A stretch of 64,000 nucleotides of DNA from Streptococcus suis (GTDB lineage: Bacteria > Bacillota > Bacilli > Lactobacillales > Streptococcaceae): the NCBI RefSeq assembly GCF_024509555.1, contig NZ_JAMWEL010000006.1, positions 1 through 64,000 on the forward strand, in the 5' to 3' direction. The notes beneath the pieces are model-generated. The model was not told where the DNA came from, did no database searches, and saw only the letters and a program-made list of their open reading frames with translations. Shown piece by piece: positions 17,071-26,930 of the stretch. The position numbers were made by a program, and so were the translations under genes. Every line of letters begins with the position of its first letter. Within the stretch, counting starts at the first letter, position 1.

Positions 17071-20000
17071 CTACTTCTCCTCCTTTTTCTTCAGTCCATA
17101 AGCCGTACCAAGTAGAATACCAGCTCCAATCAAGCCCAAAAGGGATTCCTGTTCCCCTGTATTTGGCAAAATGCTTGCTGGAACAGGCGGTTCAATAGTC
17201 TCAATTGGTGGTTGAGGTGGTGTGGGTTGATTTGGACTTGGTTCTTCAGGTTGAGGTGTATGTGTTACAACTGTATTTGAGCTGATGACATAGCCATTCA
17301 CTGTATGAAGGTAGGTATTCTCCACCTGACCAGTCGCAATCCGTTTCATTTGAAGGTAAACATCTGCCTGAAAGGCTGAATCATCAGAGATAGTCTCTAA
17401 GAAGGATTTATCAAATGAAATTGACACGAGGCCATTTTCTGTATCCACCTGTTGCAAGGTATATTTCGTGACTTCTGTCCCCTCTTTTAAGACAGAACCA
17501 TCTTTGAGGATGACATCCGTCATCAGATAGTTGCGATAAACACCATTATACTCATCATGCTTTTCATCATAGTTATCTTCAAAACCATATTCAAATAAAT
17601 CAGTCGCACGATTGCTTGGAATCAATGCTCCAACCAAGCGATAGTTAAAGGTTTGATGCAAGGCCACTTCTTTCCCGTCAAGGCTCTCATCCTTATGAGA
17701 CAAGTCAATCACCACATCTTTTTGTGGGTCTAGTTTGGGAACATTATTGACCACTGTTTCCGTGACATAGGCCAAGCCAAAATCAATCTGATAGGCTGTA
17801 TTTTCATACTGACCACCTGTTTTGGTCAACTCATTTTTTACCGTCATCGGAAGCGTGACAACTAAGGTTTGACCAGTCTTCACATAGGTATCATAATAGG
17901 CTTTTGGATCATCGCTACTAAGAACTTGAATGGCTCCTTTAGGTGTAAACTGACGTTTAGCCATGGCATCTTGAACAACTTTCGGAGCTTCTGACAAACT
18001 AGCGTAGGTGCTGACAGAGATACCAGATACACGATTGCCATCCTTATCCAAAACTTGAATGCCATCAGGATTTAGGGTAAGGGCTTCTTCTGGGTAATCG
18101 TCTACCATGTAAAATCCCTTGGCAAGAACATCATCCGTCACGACCATGTCCTTGTATTGACTGTAATCCAAGACAATTTTGTAATAATTGACCGTATTCG
18201 GAAGAACAGTCTTTCCATCAATTGAAATACCTTCTTGATTGGTATTAGACTTATGTGGAGTTACTTTAGGGACAAAATTGGTCACCGTGTTGGTTTCATA
18301 GGCTTGCCCAAAGTCCACCTGATAAGCCACGTTTTCATAAGACTTCCCTGAATTAAGCATGGTTTCCAAAACCATCATCGGAGTGACAATGGTAATATTC
18401 TCCCCCTTGGTCACATAAGATTCAAAAAAGACTTGTGGGTCCTCAGGCATGAAAACTTGAAAAGCTCCTTGAGGCTGAATTTTTTGTTTCGAAAGGGCTG
18501 CTTGTAGCGTTTTAGGAGCTTCAGTTAATTGAGAATAAGACTTCACCGTGATTCCTGAAACTGTTTTGCCATCAGATGTGACAAACTGAATAGCTGCTTC
18601 ATCCGGCAATAAAGCTTCTTCTGGATAATCATCCACAAAGTAAAAACCTTGTGCAATCTGAGAGTTGTCTGCTTTAATCCCTCGGTATTGGTCCAAGTCC
18701 CATGAGAGAGTATAGTGATTTTGACTTCCCACTAACATGGGCTTCCCATTGATGTCCACTTTGTCTTTATTGAGGTTCTGTTTCTTGGGTTCTGGAGAAA
18801 CAAGGGTGTTGGTCACTTCCTTGGTTTCATAGCCATTTCCAAAATCAACTTGATAAGCCTTGTTTGTATAGGTCTTAGTTTGACCATAGAGACTATCTTT
18901 CACCGTCATTTTGGTCAAAAGAGCTAAAGAAGTTCCTGTTTGAACATACTGGTCATAAAAGGCTTGGTTGTCATCCGGCAAAAAGACTTGAAAGGCACCT
19001 GTCGGTGTAATCTTAGCACGAGCTAATTTATCTTGAAGGTCTTTAGGGGCTTCATTTAGTGAAGCATAGTTTTTAACCGTTATTCCTGATACCTTCTGAC
19101 CATCAAGGGTTGTTATAGCCGTGCCATTTTCCACCACATCGAGCACTTCCTCTGGGTAATCGTCCACAAAGAAGAAGCCTCGTGCAATTGTCTCTTTAGC
19201 AGAACGATCTCCCTTATACTGGTCCAAATCCCAAATCAATCGGTAGTGGTTGGTTGTGCCAAGGACTACGACCATGTCATTAACGAGGACACCATCCGCA
19301 TTTTCATTGTTTTTATCTGGTGTAATGAGTGTGGTTGTCTCCCCATCACCTGGTGTACGAACCGTTACAACATTTGAAGTGACTGTGTAAGCATTGGTTG
19401 TACCCTTGTTCAAAAGGAGTTTGTAACTATTGGAATAGGTTGCCCCATCATTTTGAACAGAACCATAGAGTTTTGGAGCGGTCAGTTGATAAACCTTGGT
19501 TAAATCTTTATTTACCTCCTGCAACAAGTTTTCCTTTGCGGTCAAGGTCACAAAATTCTTAGTCTCATCAAAGCTAAGGACATAGTTTCCATTCTCTTTT
19601 TGTGTTGTTTCCTTATCAAAGAGGTAACCAGCAGGCAAGTAGTCCTCAAAAATGAGACTAGTCGTTTGGGCACGATTGGGCGATAAGGCATCAACTGTTA
19701 AGGGATAAATCACCGTTGAATCTTTTGCGACAGTTTTCTCATGAAGATTAGCTTGGTCACTATTGACCACTTCTTTCATAATCTCTGGAGTTGTCGTCAA
19801 ACGGTACGCATGATAATGGACAGTTGGTACTTGTGGTGGCGTTGGAAGTTCTTTTGGAATAGGTTTGACAGGTAAGGTTACTTTGGTCAAGGACAGACTA
19901 GGCTGCACTACTTCTTCCAAAGGCTTTAGTGTGAAAGTTACAGGCTTTTCTGGTGTAAATGTTTTTGGTGTATAGATATCTGGTGTTACCGTAATAGGTT

Positions 20001-21966
20001 CTGGAATGGGTTCAAGTTCCACCGTTACATGATGTTTGGGACTATATGGTGTTACTGTACGTGCAACTGGTAGGGTATTTAAGGCGAACCAGTAAGACAA
20101 GCCAACATTCTGTGGCATATCGCCTTGCCCAAAGGTGACTGTATAGGTATTGCCTGATGTGACCGTTGAGACAATAGCTCCTTTATAAGCATAACGACTT
20201 GATGTGGTATCCCATTCCTCAGGTAAATTCAAATCACTTGCACGGTTGGAACCCAAAGAACGTGCTAGACCTTCATTAGTCACTTGAACGGTTGAGCCAT
20301 TAATCGGCACAAATTTCCCAGATGAATCCTTGACATATTCTAGACCAATGTCATTATGATTGAGGGAAGAATGTGTGAAGACTCCAGGCTTTTCTTTGGA
20401 GAAGGTAACTTGTGAACCGTCTTCCAAGAAATACTTGGCAACTACACGAAACTCCATCTTGTCTGTTCGCCAATCACCGTTTCCGTCATTTCGATAGGCA
20501 ATGAAGCCTTCGGTAGGATCATTTGGCACAACCAATTTCACGGCATCGGTTCCAGCTGGTGATACAAGGTTGGTAATATCGTAAGTCACTCGATTAATCT
20601 TTTTACCGTCAAATCGTGCATTTTGAAGATTTTGATAGTTAAAACTAAGAGTCTCACCTGTTTTGAAGCTGTCATAGACAAAGAATCCTGTTGAATCCAA
20701 AATTCTTGAGTAGCCACCCAGCATAGCATCGCCAGTTGAAATAATCTGATCAGGATTTCGGGTAATGGCCCCATGTTGTGCTTGGGGTTCACCGTTATTG
20801 AGATTGAGGGCTTGAGCAAGGGCTTCAGAAATATAACCTTCTTCACCTTTCGAAATCTCGGCCAAGTCACGTTGATAGCGTTCCAATTCTTTGGCATTGT
20901 AGGCATCAATCGCTTCATTCTCTTTTCTGGCTGTGGCTTCTTTATCTTGATTTCGTTTAGTAATAGCTTCAATCTCGGCTGCACGATCTGAAACGAATTG
21001 TTGTTTCTCCTGATTTGCTTGATCTACTGCGGCTTGACCTGTACGGTTTTCAGCATCAACAGCTGCTTGACCAGCCTGATTACGCCTTTCAATGGCTTCA
21101 TTATCTGCCTTTGCCTTAGCAAGTCCAGCTTCATTTTCTTTTTGAATGGCCTGATTTTTCGCAACAATATCATCTGCCTTTGTTTTCTTTGTTAGATAAT
21201 CTGCTACAGCTTGTTCGTTAGTTGATTGAATGGTTTCAACAGCCTTGCCATAGTTTGTATAGTCTAGTACAGATGTCCCATTCCCTGCTGAAACTACTTG
21301 TTCATTTACTGTCACATCAGCATCTACATACCGAGTTTTTAGGTCATTGACTTTAGTATCAACCCAAGCATTTGTCTCTTTACCAGTTTGGTTGGCCCCT
21401 TCGTAGGCCTGTGACAGCTCCTTATTTTCCTGTTCAATGCGGGCTTTATTCGATTCGTATGTCGCTTTGTCAGCTTTGTAGGTTTCAGTAACTTCATTGA
21501 TAGCCTCAACCTGGTTTTGGGCATCTGCTTCTGCTTTTGAAATTTGTTGGTTGGTTTCAGTCGCAGATGTCGTATTGCCCAAATCCATTGGACTATCTTC
21601 AACCGTAGAAACACCTTCAGCCTTTGCCTCTTCAACTGCTTGTGTTACCGTTTCATGTGGTACGGTGACTGCAATTGCACCGTTAGATTGTCCAGTTGAC
21701 CCTAAACTTTCAGTTTGTTCAGATACAGGGTTTGGCTGTGCTTCTGGTAAATTTGTGGCTGGATTCTCCGTTCGTTGAATGGTGGTGTCAACTGATGATG
21801 AGACTTCATCAGCATGTGCAACCGTTCCTCCCCAAGCAACAACAGCCGTCACCATGGTTCCAAGGGCAACGGAACATAAAGTACGATATTTTTTACTCTT
21901 GCGAAAGACGTGTTTCTCGCCTTTTTCCTGATTGACAAGAAAGTGATGATTACATGTTTTGGTCAT
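17071..21966 (-). CDS. Antigen I/II-family LPXTG adhesin
   Basis: 1631 aa. Signal peptide to about residue 51 (cleavage near VAHA-DEV), a helical Ala/Glu-rich stretch (about 150-400), a GbpC/V-region lectin-like domain (about 405-630), a Pro-rich segment, then three similar domains of about 175 residues starting near 904, 1084 and 1259 with FVDDYPEE in each, and a diverged last one near 1439. The latter are of the isopeptide-bonded C-domain type. The end is LPNTG, a hydrophobic span and KKKEEK for sortase anchoring. Such proteins bind host ligands and, as in PrgB of pCF10, promote aggregation and mating. It lies within the conjugation gene block. Confidence 0.93.
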   Translation of the reverse strand: MTKTCNHHFLVNQEKGEKHVFRKSKKYRTLCSVALGTMVTAVVAWGGTVAHADEVSSSVDTTIQRTENPATNLPEAQPNPVSEQTESLGSTGQSNGAIAVTVPHETVTQAVEEAKAEGVSTVEDSPMDLGNTTSATETNQQISKAEADAQNQVEAINEVTETYKADKATYESNKARIEQENKELSQAYEGANQTGKETNAWVDTKVNDLKTRYVDADVTVNEQVVSAGNGTSVLDYTNYGKAVETIQSTNEQAVADYLTKKTKADDIVAKNQAIQKENEAGLAKAKADNEAIERRNQAGQAAVDAENRTGQAAVDQANQEKQQFVSDRAAEIEAITKRNQDKEATARKENEAIDAYNAKELERYQRDLAEISKGEEGYISEALAQALNLNNGEPQAQHGAITRNPDQIISTGDAMLGGYSRILDSTGFFVYDSFKTGETLSFNYQNLQNARFDGKKINRVTYDITNLVSPAGTDAVKLVVPNDPTEGFIAYRNDGNGDWRTDKMEFRVVAKYFLEDGSQVTFSKEKPGVFTHSSLNHNDIGLEYVKDSSGKFVPINGSTVQVTNEGLARSLGSNRASDLNLPEEWDTTSSRYAYKGAIVSTVTSGNTYTVTFGQGDMPQNVGLSYWFALNTLPVARTVTPYSPKHHVTVELEPIPEPITVTPDIYTPKTFTPEKPVTFTLKPLEEVVQPSLSLTKVTLPVKPIPKELPTPPQVPTVHYHAYRLTTTPEIMKEVVNSDQANLHEKTVAKDSTVIYPLTVDALSPNRAQTTSLIFEDYLPAGYLFDKETTQKENGNYVLSFDETKNFVTLTAKENLLQEVNKDLTKVYQLTAPKLYGSVQNDGATYSNSYKLLLNKGTTNAYTVTSNVVTVRTPGDGETTTLITPDKNNENADGVLVNDMVVVLGTTNHYRLIWDLDQYKGDRSAKETIARGFFFVDDYPEEVLDVVENGTAITTLDGQKVSGITVKNYASLNEAPKDLQDKLARAKITPTGAFQVFLPDDNQAFYDQYVQTGTSLALLTKMTVKDSLYGQTKTYTNKAYQVDFGNGYETKEVTNTLVSPEPKKQNLNKDKVDINGKPMLVGSQNHYTLSWDLDQYRGIKADNSQIAQGFYFVDDYPEEALLPDEAAIQFVTSDGKTVSGITVKSYSQLTEAPKTLQAALSKQKIQPQGAFQVFMPEDPQVFFESYVTKGENITIVTPMMVLETMLNSGKSYENVAYQVDFGQAYETNTVTNFVPKVTPHKSNTNQEGISIDGKTVLPNTVNYYKIVLDYSQYKDMVVTDDVLAKGFYMVDDYPEEALTLNPDGIQVLDKDGNRVSGISVSTYASLSEAPKVVQDAMAKRQFTPKGAIQVLSSDDPKAYYDTYVKTGQTLVVTLPMTVKNELTKTGGQYENTAYQIDFGLAYVTETVVNNVPKLDPQKDVVIDLSHKDESLDGKEVALHQTFNYRLVGALIPSNRATDLFEYGFEDNYDEKHDEYNGVYRNYLMTDVILKDGSVLKEGTEVTKYTLQQVDTENGLVSISFDKSFLETISDDSAFQADVYLQMKRIATGQVENTYLHTVNGYVISSNTVVTHTPQPEEPSPNQPTPPQPPIETIEPPVPASILPNTGEQESLLGLIGAGILLGTAYGLKKKEEK

Positions 21967-22143
21967 AAATAGTCCTTCTTTTCTTTTTTATGTAGCAACA
22001 AACTGTCACTCTTTATTAGATACGAGGGCGTTAAACGAGCACGACAAAAATAGGAGTTTTGACGAAGAACTTTCCGTTCTAGGAGAAACTCTCTTTTTTG
22101 TACAGCTCGTAGCCCAAGTTCAATACCATCATAAAAAAGAAGG

Positions 22144-22162
22144 CTTGATTTTGTTATCACAA
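22144..22162. repeat. CTTG-N6-TTATCACAA motif, copy 3
   Basis: Exact repeat of 4547-4565 in the gap between the AbiE-like operon terminator and the adhesin gene. About 290 bp separate those genes; besides this motif and the terminator only weak promoter-like sequence is seen. Confidence 0.55.
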
Positions 22163-22177
22163 TAAATTCAGGGAAAA

Positions 22178-22206
22178 GAAAAAAGCCACCCATAAAATTG
22201 GGTGAC
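22178..22206 (-). terminator. Terminator of the AbiE-like operon
   Basis: Stem TCACCC/GGGTGG (minus strand) with an 8-nt AT loop, followed by TTTTTTCTTTT. It lies about 50 bp after the nucleotidyltransferase stop codon and separates the pair from the adhesin gene. Confidence 0.82.
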
Positions 22207-22258
22207 AAAGTAATGAATATTCAAGCTTTCACTCGTTATAGTTAAATTTTGTAATTAC

Positions 22259-23014
22259 CTATCTCGTTAAAAAGCTTCGTAAAATGTCAAAAACCTCTTC
22301 TTTTGAAAGAATAAAATCTGAATTCTGTGGAATTGACTCTATTTCTAAAGATAGTAGTGAGACGAATTGAGCCATGTCTTGTTTAACACTTTCAGAGACT
22401 TCCAAATCTGATAAAGACTCTTCTTCACGAAGTAAGGCTGATAGACGAGTCACATCATTCAAGTGTTTCTTTATTTTTTTAGTAAGACCATGTTCACCAG
22501 TCTTGGAACGATTCTTCATATCAAGCCAAGCCTTGGCCTTAAATACAATCAATCCTTTAGTACTCAATACTGAATAACCATCTATCACTTCGCGTTCCTT
22601 AACCAGTAACTGATAATAATCCTTATCTAATAGCAGGGCAGATAAACTCGCATCCTCATCAAAATGAACAGGAGTTTCTCTACTCATCTTTTTTAGTGGA
22701 AATTCTGGCAGAACACTAAATAGTTCAATCATTTCTGGAAAACCAGGTTTCCTGGTTGTAAAACGAAAAAGTTGGGCTTTATTATCTTTTTGACTACCTT
22801 GATACTCACCAAACTCCAAAAATCTAATTAAAGTATTATAAAAGTCTATATTTTTTGACTCATCAATGATGACCATATCATAGTCTTTCGTAGTTCGACT
22901 TTCAAAACCATTCACATCCAATACGATAGAGGTTGCGGTTCCACCAATTAGGACATAGTAATCTTGATAATCACGAAACATTTCTTGAAAAATAGGTTTT
23001 AAATTAGCGGGCAT
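22259..23014 (-). CDS. AbiEii-like nucleotidyltransferase toxin
   Basis: 251 aa. The N-terminal nucleotidyltransferase signature reads LIGGTATSIVLD (about 22-33), then RTTKDYDMVII (about 39-49): the GG...S and D-x-D motifs of the DNA polymerase beta-like superfamily used by AbiEii and MenT toxins. The rest is helical and basic (VFKAKAWLDMKNRSKTGE). It overlaps the regulator gene by 11 bp. By analogy it may block translation by modifying tRNA and act in phage defence or ICE stability. Sequence motifs are firm; the toxin role is inferred. Confidence 0.75.
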   Translation of the reverse strand: MPANLKPIFQEMFRDYQDYYVLIGGTATSIVLDVNGFESRTTKDYDMVIIDESKNIDFYNTLIRFLEFGEYQGSQKDNKAQLFRFTTRKPGFPEMIELFSVLPEFPLKKMSRETPVHFDEDASLSALLLDKDYYQLLVKEREVIDGYSVLSTKGLIVFKAKAWLDMKNRSKTGEHGLTKKIKKHLNDVTRLSALLREEESLSDLEVSESVKQDMAQFVSLLSLEIESIPQNSDFILSKEEVFDILRSFLTR

Positions 23015-24008
23015 TTTTCTCTCCTAGCATGTTTATTATCTTATCTTCTAACATTTCTACCTCTTCTTCAACTCTAGGATCATCTTCATCTTTCAAAGTT
23101 AGATAGAGCGAAATTGGATCAACTATTATAACATCTCCATTTTCAAACCAATTATTCTTGATGTAATCAAAAGGTACTGGCTCATAATTCCAAATTTCAA
23201 GACGATGACCTTGAAAGATGTTTTGCTGAATCTCTTTTTCAATACGCTTATATCTTTTCTTAGAAATAGCATAGCTTCCATAGTTTTCTGAATCTGCAAG
23301 CATACTAAATTGTGATAATGCTTGTAAATAGGTCATTTTTAATGCCCCTTCATTGTACAACTGTTGAAAATCTTTATCACTAATCACTAAAACCTCTCTA
23401 ATTGGATCTTTGATTAAAGATTTAACTTCTTCAAAAATCATTTGTTTAGGTTTCGCAAATTGATAAGTTTTCTGTTTGTTATGAAGCCACCCTCGTGCTT
23501 TAAAGGCTTTTAAATAGCGATACAAACTAGGAATAGATAGACGTGTTATCAGGCTGATTTCAACTAAATCAATGATTAAATCAGGAGTATGCAGTAACAA
23601 GGCAATTAGTAGCATTTGTTCTGTAGGTGATAAGGGATCACTTGGTTCAAATTTTTCACTTGCTTTAGAAAATAGAAATCCTATTTGTGGAATAAATGTA
23701 TTTTCTTGATAATCAATATAAGAGGCACCAATTTGTAATAATTTCTTCTTCTGTTCATCTGACAGTTTATTAAAAACTAAAATCACATCTTTATCAACCT
23801 GCTTTTGAATAGCTTGAGCTTGTTTAACAAAATTATCTAAGCTCCCTGGTCTTTTTTCTTTAACCAAAAGGAAAACCTTATTTTTTACAGTCAATGTAGA
23901 AAATTCATAGCGCTTTTGAAAAATGATTGGAAGATCTAGATCTATTTGCTGTATTTGAGCTTCAAAATGAAAAGCTCTCATAACATTATTAATTTTGGCA
24001 AAGTCCAT
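23004..24008 (-). CDS. AbiEi-like regulator/antitoxin
   Basis: 334 aa from ATG 24008, with AAGGAG 6 nt upstream; the longer frame to 24083 would run through the promoter. The N-terminal region ends with VILVFNKLSDEQKKKLL...FIPQIGFLF, a pattern seen in MarR-like regulators paired with nucleotidyltransferases. A winged-helix segment follows at about 150-215 (LIDLVEISLITRLSIPSLYRYLKAF). It is larger than classical AbiEi (about 200 aa). Two palindromes in the promoter suggest autoregulation, as in AbiE. Confidence 0.65.
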   Translation of the reverse strand: MDFAKINNVMRAFHFEAQIQQIDLDLPIIFQKRYEFSTLTVKNKVFLLVKEKRPGSLDNFVKQAQAIQKQVDKDVILVFNKLSDEQKKKLLQIGASYIDYQENTFIPQIGFLFSKASEKFEPSDPLSPTEQMLLIALLLHTPDLIIDLVEISLITRLSIPSLYRYLKAFKARGWLHNKQKTYQFAKPKQMIFEEVKSLIKDPIREVLVISDKDFQQLYNEGALKMTYLQALSQFSMLADSENYGSYAISKKRYKRIEKEIQQNIFQGHRLEIWNYEPVPFDYIKNNWFENGDVIIVDPISLYLTLKDEDDPRVEEEVEMLEDKIINMLGEKNAR

Positions 24009-24034
24009 TTTTCGCTCCTTTTTATCATTATATT

Positions 24035-24080
24035 TGCATTTTATCAAATTGTATAATAAAATGCAATATTTTTGATAAAA
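24035..24080 (-). promoter_or_regulatory. AbiE-like promoter with interleaved palindromes
   Basis: TTGCAT (24061-24066), a 17-bp spacer and TAAAAT (24038-24043) preceded by TG form a strong minus-strand promoter. Inverted repeats TTGCATTTTAT/ATAAAATGCAA (24035-24045, 24056-24066) and TTTTATCAAA/TTTGATAAAA (24039-24048, 24071-24080) overlap both boxes and are likely operators. Confidence 0.8.
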
Positions 24081-24090
24081 CACAAAAGAT

Positions 24091-24119
24091 ATGCTAACAT
24101 TTATTCATTTTGTTAGCAT
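24091..24119 (-). terminator. Terminator after the lysozyme/CHAP gene
   Basis: Perfect 9-bp stem ATGCTAACA/TGTTAGCAT with an 11-nt loop, followed on the minus strand by ATCTTTTGTGTTTT. It ends the type IV secretion operon before the AbiE-like promoter. Confidence 0.65.
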
Positions 24120-24127
24120 ATCCTTTT

Positions 24128-26929
24128 TTATTTCGTCGTATACGCAAAACTCAAGCTACTATCCACTCCAGATAATTTACGGAAGGTATAGTTTGGATTG
24201 CCATTGTAGTTGGTTTCGGAGATAAGGAATGAACCATCTGGGTAGACTTTTTCAACGAAAGCCACATGTCCGTATTCTGTTGGTGTACCATGTCCTCCTC
24301 CCGCAAAGGAAAGAATAGCTCCTGCTTGTGGACTTGTCCCTATCTCTCCACCGAGACTTTCGGCTGTACGCACCCAATCTTGCCCATTACCCATGGTACT
24401 GATAATTGGAATCTTCTCACCGTTTTTACCTTTGAGTTTTAGACCCAGTTGGTTGATACGGGCTGCGACTCCCCAAGTACATTGGCCGTAGGCATATCCC
24501 ATACCGTCACCACCTCCTGGAATAGAGTTCTCAAAAAGGTCTCCTCGTACAGCTTCAAGTGCTTTTGGATCACTTTGTGCTGTCCCACCGTTAGGTTGAC
24601 TAAAGCCTTTTTCAATTTGGTAATACCACTCACTTGCTCTTGTCTGACGTTCAAGTAGCTTATCACCACTATTTCCTTCCCAGTAAATGAGAAAGAGTTG
24701 GGCAAGACTAGCTGGACTACCTGTATTTTTGAAGAAATCTTTTAACCAGTTGGTGTAATAAGGACTGTCCCCATGCAACATGAAATCCAGTTGTAACTCT
24801 AAGTCATACCACTTTTGATGTTTTCCTTTGGCATATTCCAACAATAAAGTATGTCTGCGTGACCCATCCGCGGTATCTGTCCATTGGCCTAAGCCTAAAC
24901 CACGTTTAATTATATTTGGGTAACGTCCATTGTATATAGTTGGACCATTGAGTGAGAGCCAGCCCTCATCATCCCACGAACTATCAGTCGCACCAACTGG
25001 CGGAGATAAATAGTCGCCCTCCGCACGCTTGGGATTAATAGAGGATTCTACCGACCAATTTCCTAAAATAGCTGCGATAGCTTGATTGGTCGCACCTTTG
25101 CTTTTAAGATAGTCATAAATTGCCTTGGCTCTCTCGAACTCATCGCCGCCAAACTGCCCGATAGTTGGAAGAATGGTGGTCTGAACCTGAATCACTTTTG
25201 GAAAGTAGAATGCTGGATTGACATAGACCAACTTATCCGTATCATCATCAACCTTTTGATAGGTGACCTTTAGACCCGTTCCATCCTTGGTTTGACCAAT
25301 AATGTCTCCTGCCAAGACTTGTTGATGTTCACTCACACGACCTGAATGAATGCCAAACAAGGTTAGTTTAGTCTTATTCACTCCCTTACCAGATGTCAAA
25401 ACAACGTTCTCTCCATCAAGAGATACCTTGCCATCCATCGGAGCCACAATGACTTGACCTTCTTTTGCTTCTAAGATGATATGATGATGAAGCGTTGGTT
25501 TCTCATCAATGACCTCATACCCATATCGGTAGGTCATGTTTAAGCTATCCTCATCGGTCTGTCCCTGAAAGGGATTGTCCAATTCTTGAAGGGCTAAATA
25601 GTTGCCTCCTTCTGTCAACTCCTTTAACTCTTCCTGGTCCTCATCAGACAGCTTGTAAGTAGGTTCTTTATATAAGTCAGACATGGATTTAATAGAATCT
25701 CCACCATTTAAGTCTGTCCACACTTGACTGAGAAACGCTTTGTAGGTCACACCACCTGCTTCCATGAAATCGTCGAGCTTGTAGTCTTGGTATTGATGAT
25801 TCATGTAAACCATAACCTCATCAATCTTGGTGTAAAAGGTAATTCCCTTTTCGTTGGATCTAGTATGCTCCGCATCTTCCCACGTCATGTGGGTGTAGCT
25901 CTTACTCAATTCTATCTCATCTTGTTGAATGACACTGCTACCTGAAACACTCATGAAAAAGCTCATCATCAAAAGGAGTATCAAGAGAATACCTGAGACA
26001 ATCCAAGTCAAAGGATTTCCCGCAAGGACAGAAAAGAAAGTCATACTTCCCTTAATGGCTTGGACGATTCCTTTGAAACTTGCGACACTTTGTTTTCTGA
26101 CATGCTTTAAAAAGGTTTGGTAGCGTCTTCTTGGTTTAAGAGGTTTCTGGCGTGTGAATCCTTTTCCCTTTTTGAAGTTCTGGAATCGTTCCTTTCCATG
26201 AGAAAATTTTGTTTTGGTAAACCTCACACCAGTCTGTCCACTTTTTACTGCCACCTTACCTGCTTGAATGGTAAACCTTCCATAGCGTCTGGCTTTCAAA
26301 CTAGTATCCTTCATGGTTCTTAGACCATCTAAATCATCCTCCTGTGCTATCAGGTCAAGGGATTCAGATGCAGCTAAGCCTAATCCAACTTTGACTTTGG
26401 TAGAGTTTTTCTTAGACTTTCGGACTTTCTTGAGTTGTTTAACCTCACGCTTGGCAGAACTTACGTCTTTTTCTGCACTTAGCCGATCAAATGATTTTTC
26501 TTGGTGAAACTGAAAGCGAGACTTCAGGGAAGGATTTTCTTTTTGGAAAGTAAACTTGGGATTAACTGCCTTTTGCTTCTCACTTAGTTTCACTTCTGAC
26601 AAATGTTTTCTTGCCGTCCGCAAACGCTCTTGAGCTTGAGGAAGTCGATAGTTCTTGATTTCCTTTACCTTCAACAGTCTAGGAGAAACATAGGTAATTT
26701 CCTTTATGAACTTCTCTTCTGCTTCCTTTTGGCTACTGAGTAGATTTCCTTTTAACTCTGTTTTCTTTTCCTGAAACAGAGAATTTTTGGCTGATTTTCG
26801 AAATCTTCCTTTTTTAGGAACAGTCTGTTTTAAGGTCCTAACTTCTTTCCGATAATGCATACGAGCTGATTTTAAGTTGCTTCGAAAGTTTTGCCTAGCC
26901 TGTTTGACTAGCTTTTTATCCTCTTTCAT
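24128..26929 (-). CDS. VirB1-like peptidoglycan hydrolase (lysozyme plus CHAP)
   Basis: 933 aa. A long basic N-terminus (about 1-290) precedes one membrane span (about 296-325, LTWIVSGILLILLLMMSFFM). Outside are a degenerate M23-like beta region (about 485-560), a phage-tail-lysozyme-type domain (about 590-770) with the Glu in WSVESSINP, and a CHAP amidase/endopeptidase domain (about 810-933) with its Cys in AYGQCTWGV and His in YGHVAFVE. It opens the wall locally for the conjugation channel. Last gene of the transfer operon; the ATG lies 1 bp after the virB4 stop region. Confidence 0.9.
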   Translation of the reverse strand: MKEDKKLVKQARQNFRSNLKSARMHYRKEVRTLKQTVPKKGRFRKSAKNSLFQEKKTELKGNLLSSQKEAEEKFIKEITYVSPRLLKVKEIKNYRLPQAQERLRTARKHLSEVKLSEKQKAVNPKFTFQKENPSLKSRFQFHQEKSFDRLSAEKDVSSAKREVKQLKKVRKSKKNSTKVKVGLGLAASESLDLIAQEDDLDGLRTMKDTSLKARRYGRFTIQAGKVAVKSGQTGVRFTKTKFSHGKERFQNFKKGKGFTRQKPLKPRRRYQTFLKHVRKQSVASFKGIVQAIKGSMTFFSVLAGNPLTWIVSGILLILLLMMSFFMSVSGSSVIQQDEIELSKSYTHMTWEDAEHTRSNEKGITFYTKIDEVMVYMNHQYQDYKLDDFMEAGGVTYKAFLSQVWTDLNGGDSIKSMSDLYKEPTYKLSDEDQEELKELTEGGNYLALQELDNPFQGQTDEDSLNMTYRYGYEVIDEKPTLHHHIILEAKEGQVIVAPMDGKVSLDGENVVLTSGKGVNKTKLTLFGIHSGRVSEHQQVLAGDIIGQTKDGTGLKVTYQKVDDDTDKLVYVNPAFYFPKVIQVQTTILPTIGQFGGDEFERAKAIYDYLKSKGATNQAIAAILGNWSVESSINPKRAEGDYLSPPVGATDSSWDDEGWLSLNGPTIYNGRYPNIIKRGLGLGQWTDTADGSRRHTLLLEYAKGKHQKWYDLELQLDFMLHGDSPYYTNWLKDFFKNTGSPASLAQLFLIYWEGNSGDKLLERQTRASEWYYQIEKGFSQPNGGTAQSDPKALEAVRGDLFENSIPGGGDGMGYAYGQCTWGVAARINQLGLKLKGKNGEKIPIISTMGNGQDWVRTAESLGGEIGTSPQAGAILSFAGGGHGTPTEYGHVAFVEKVYPDGSFLISETNYNGNPNYTFRKLSGVDSSLSFAYTTK

Positions 26930-26930
26930 C

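Noticed and set aside
21963..22208. 81-aa frame between the AbiE-like operon and the adhesin
   Set aside because: It overlaps the operon terminator and adhesin leader; composition is not protein-like and no ribosome site is present.
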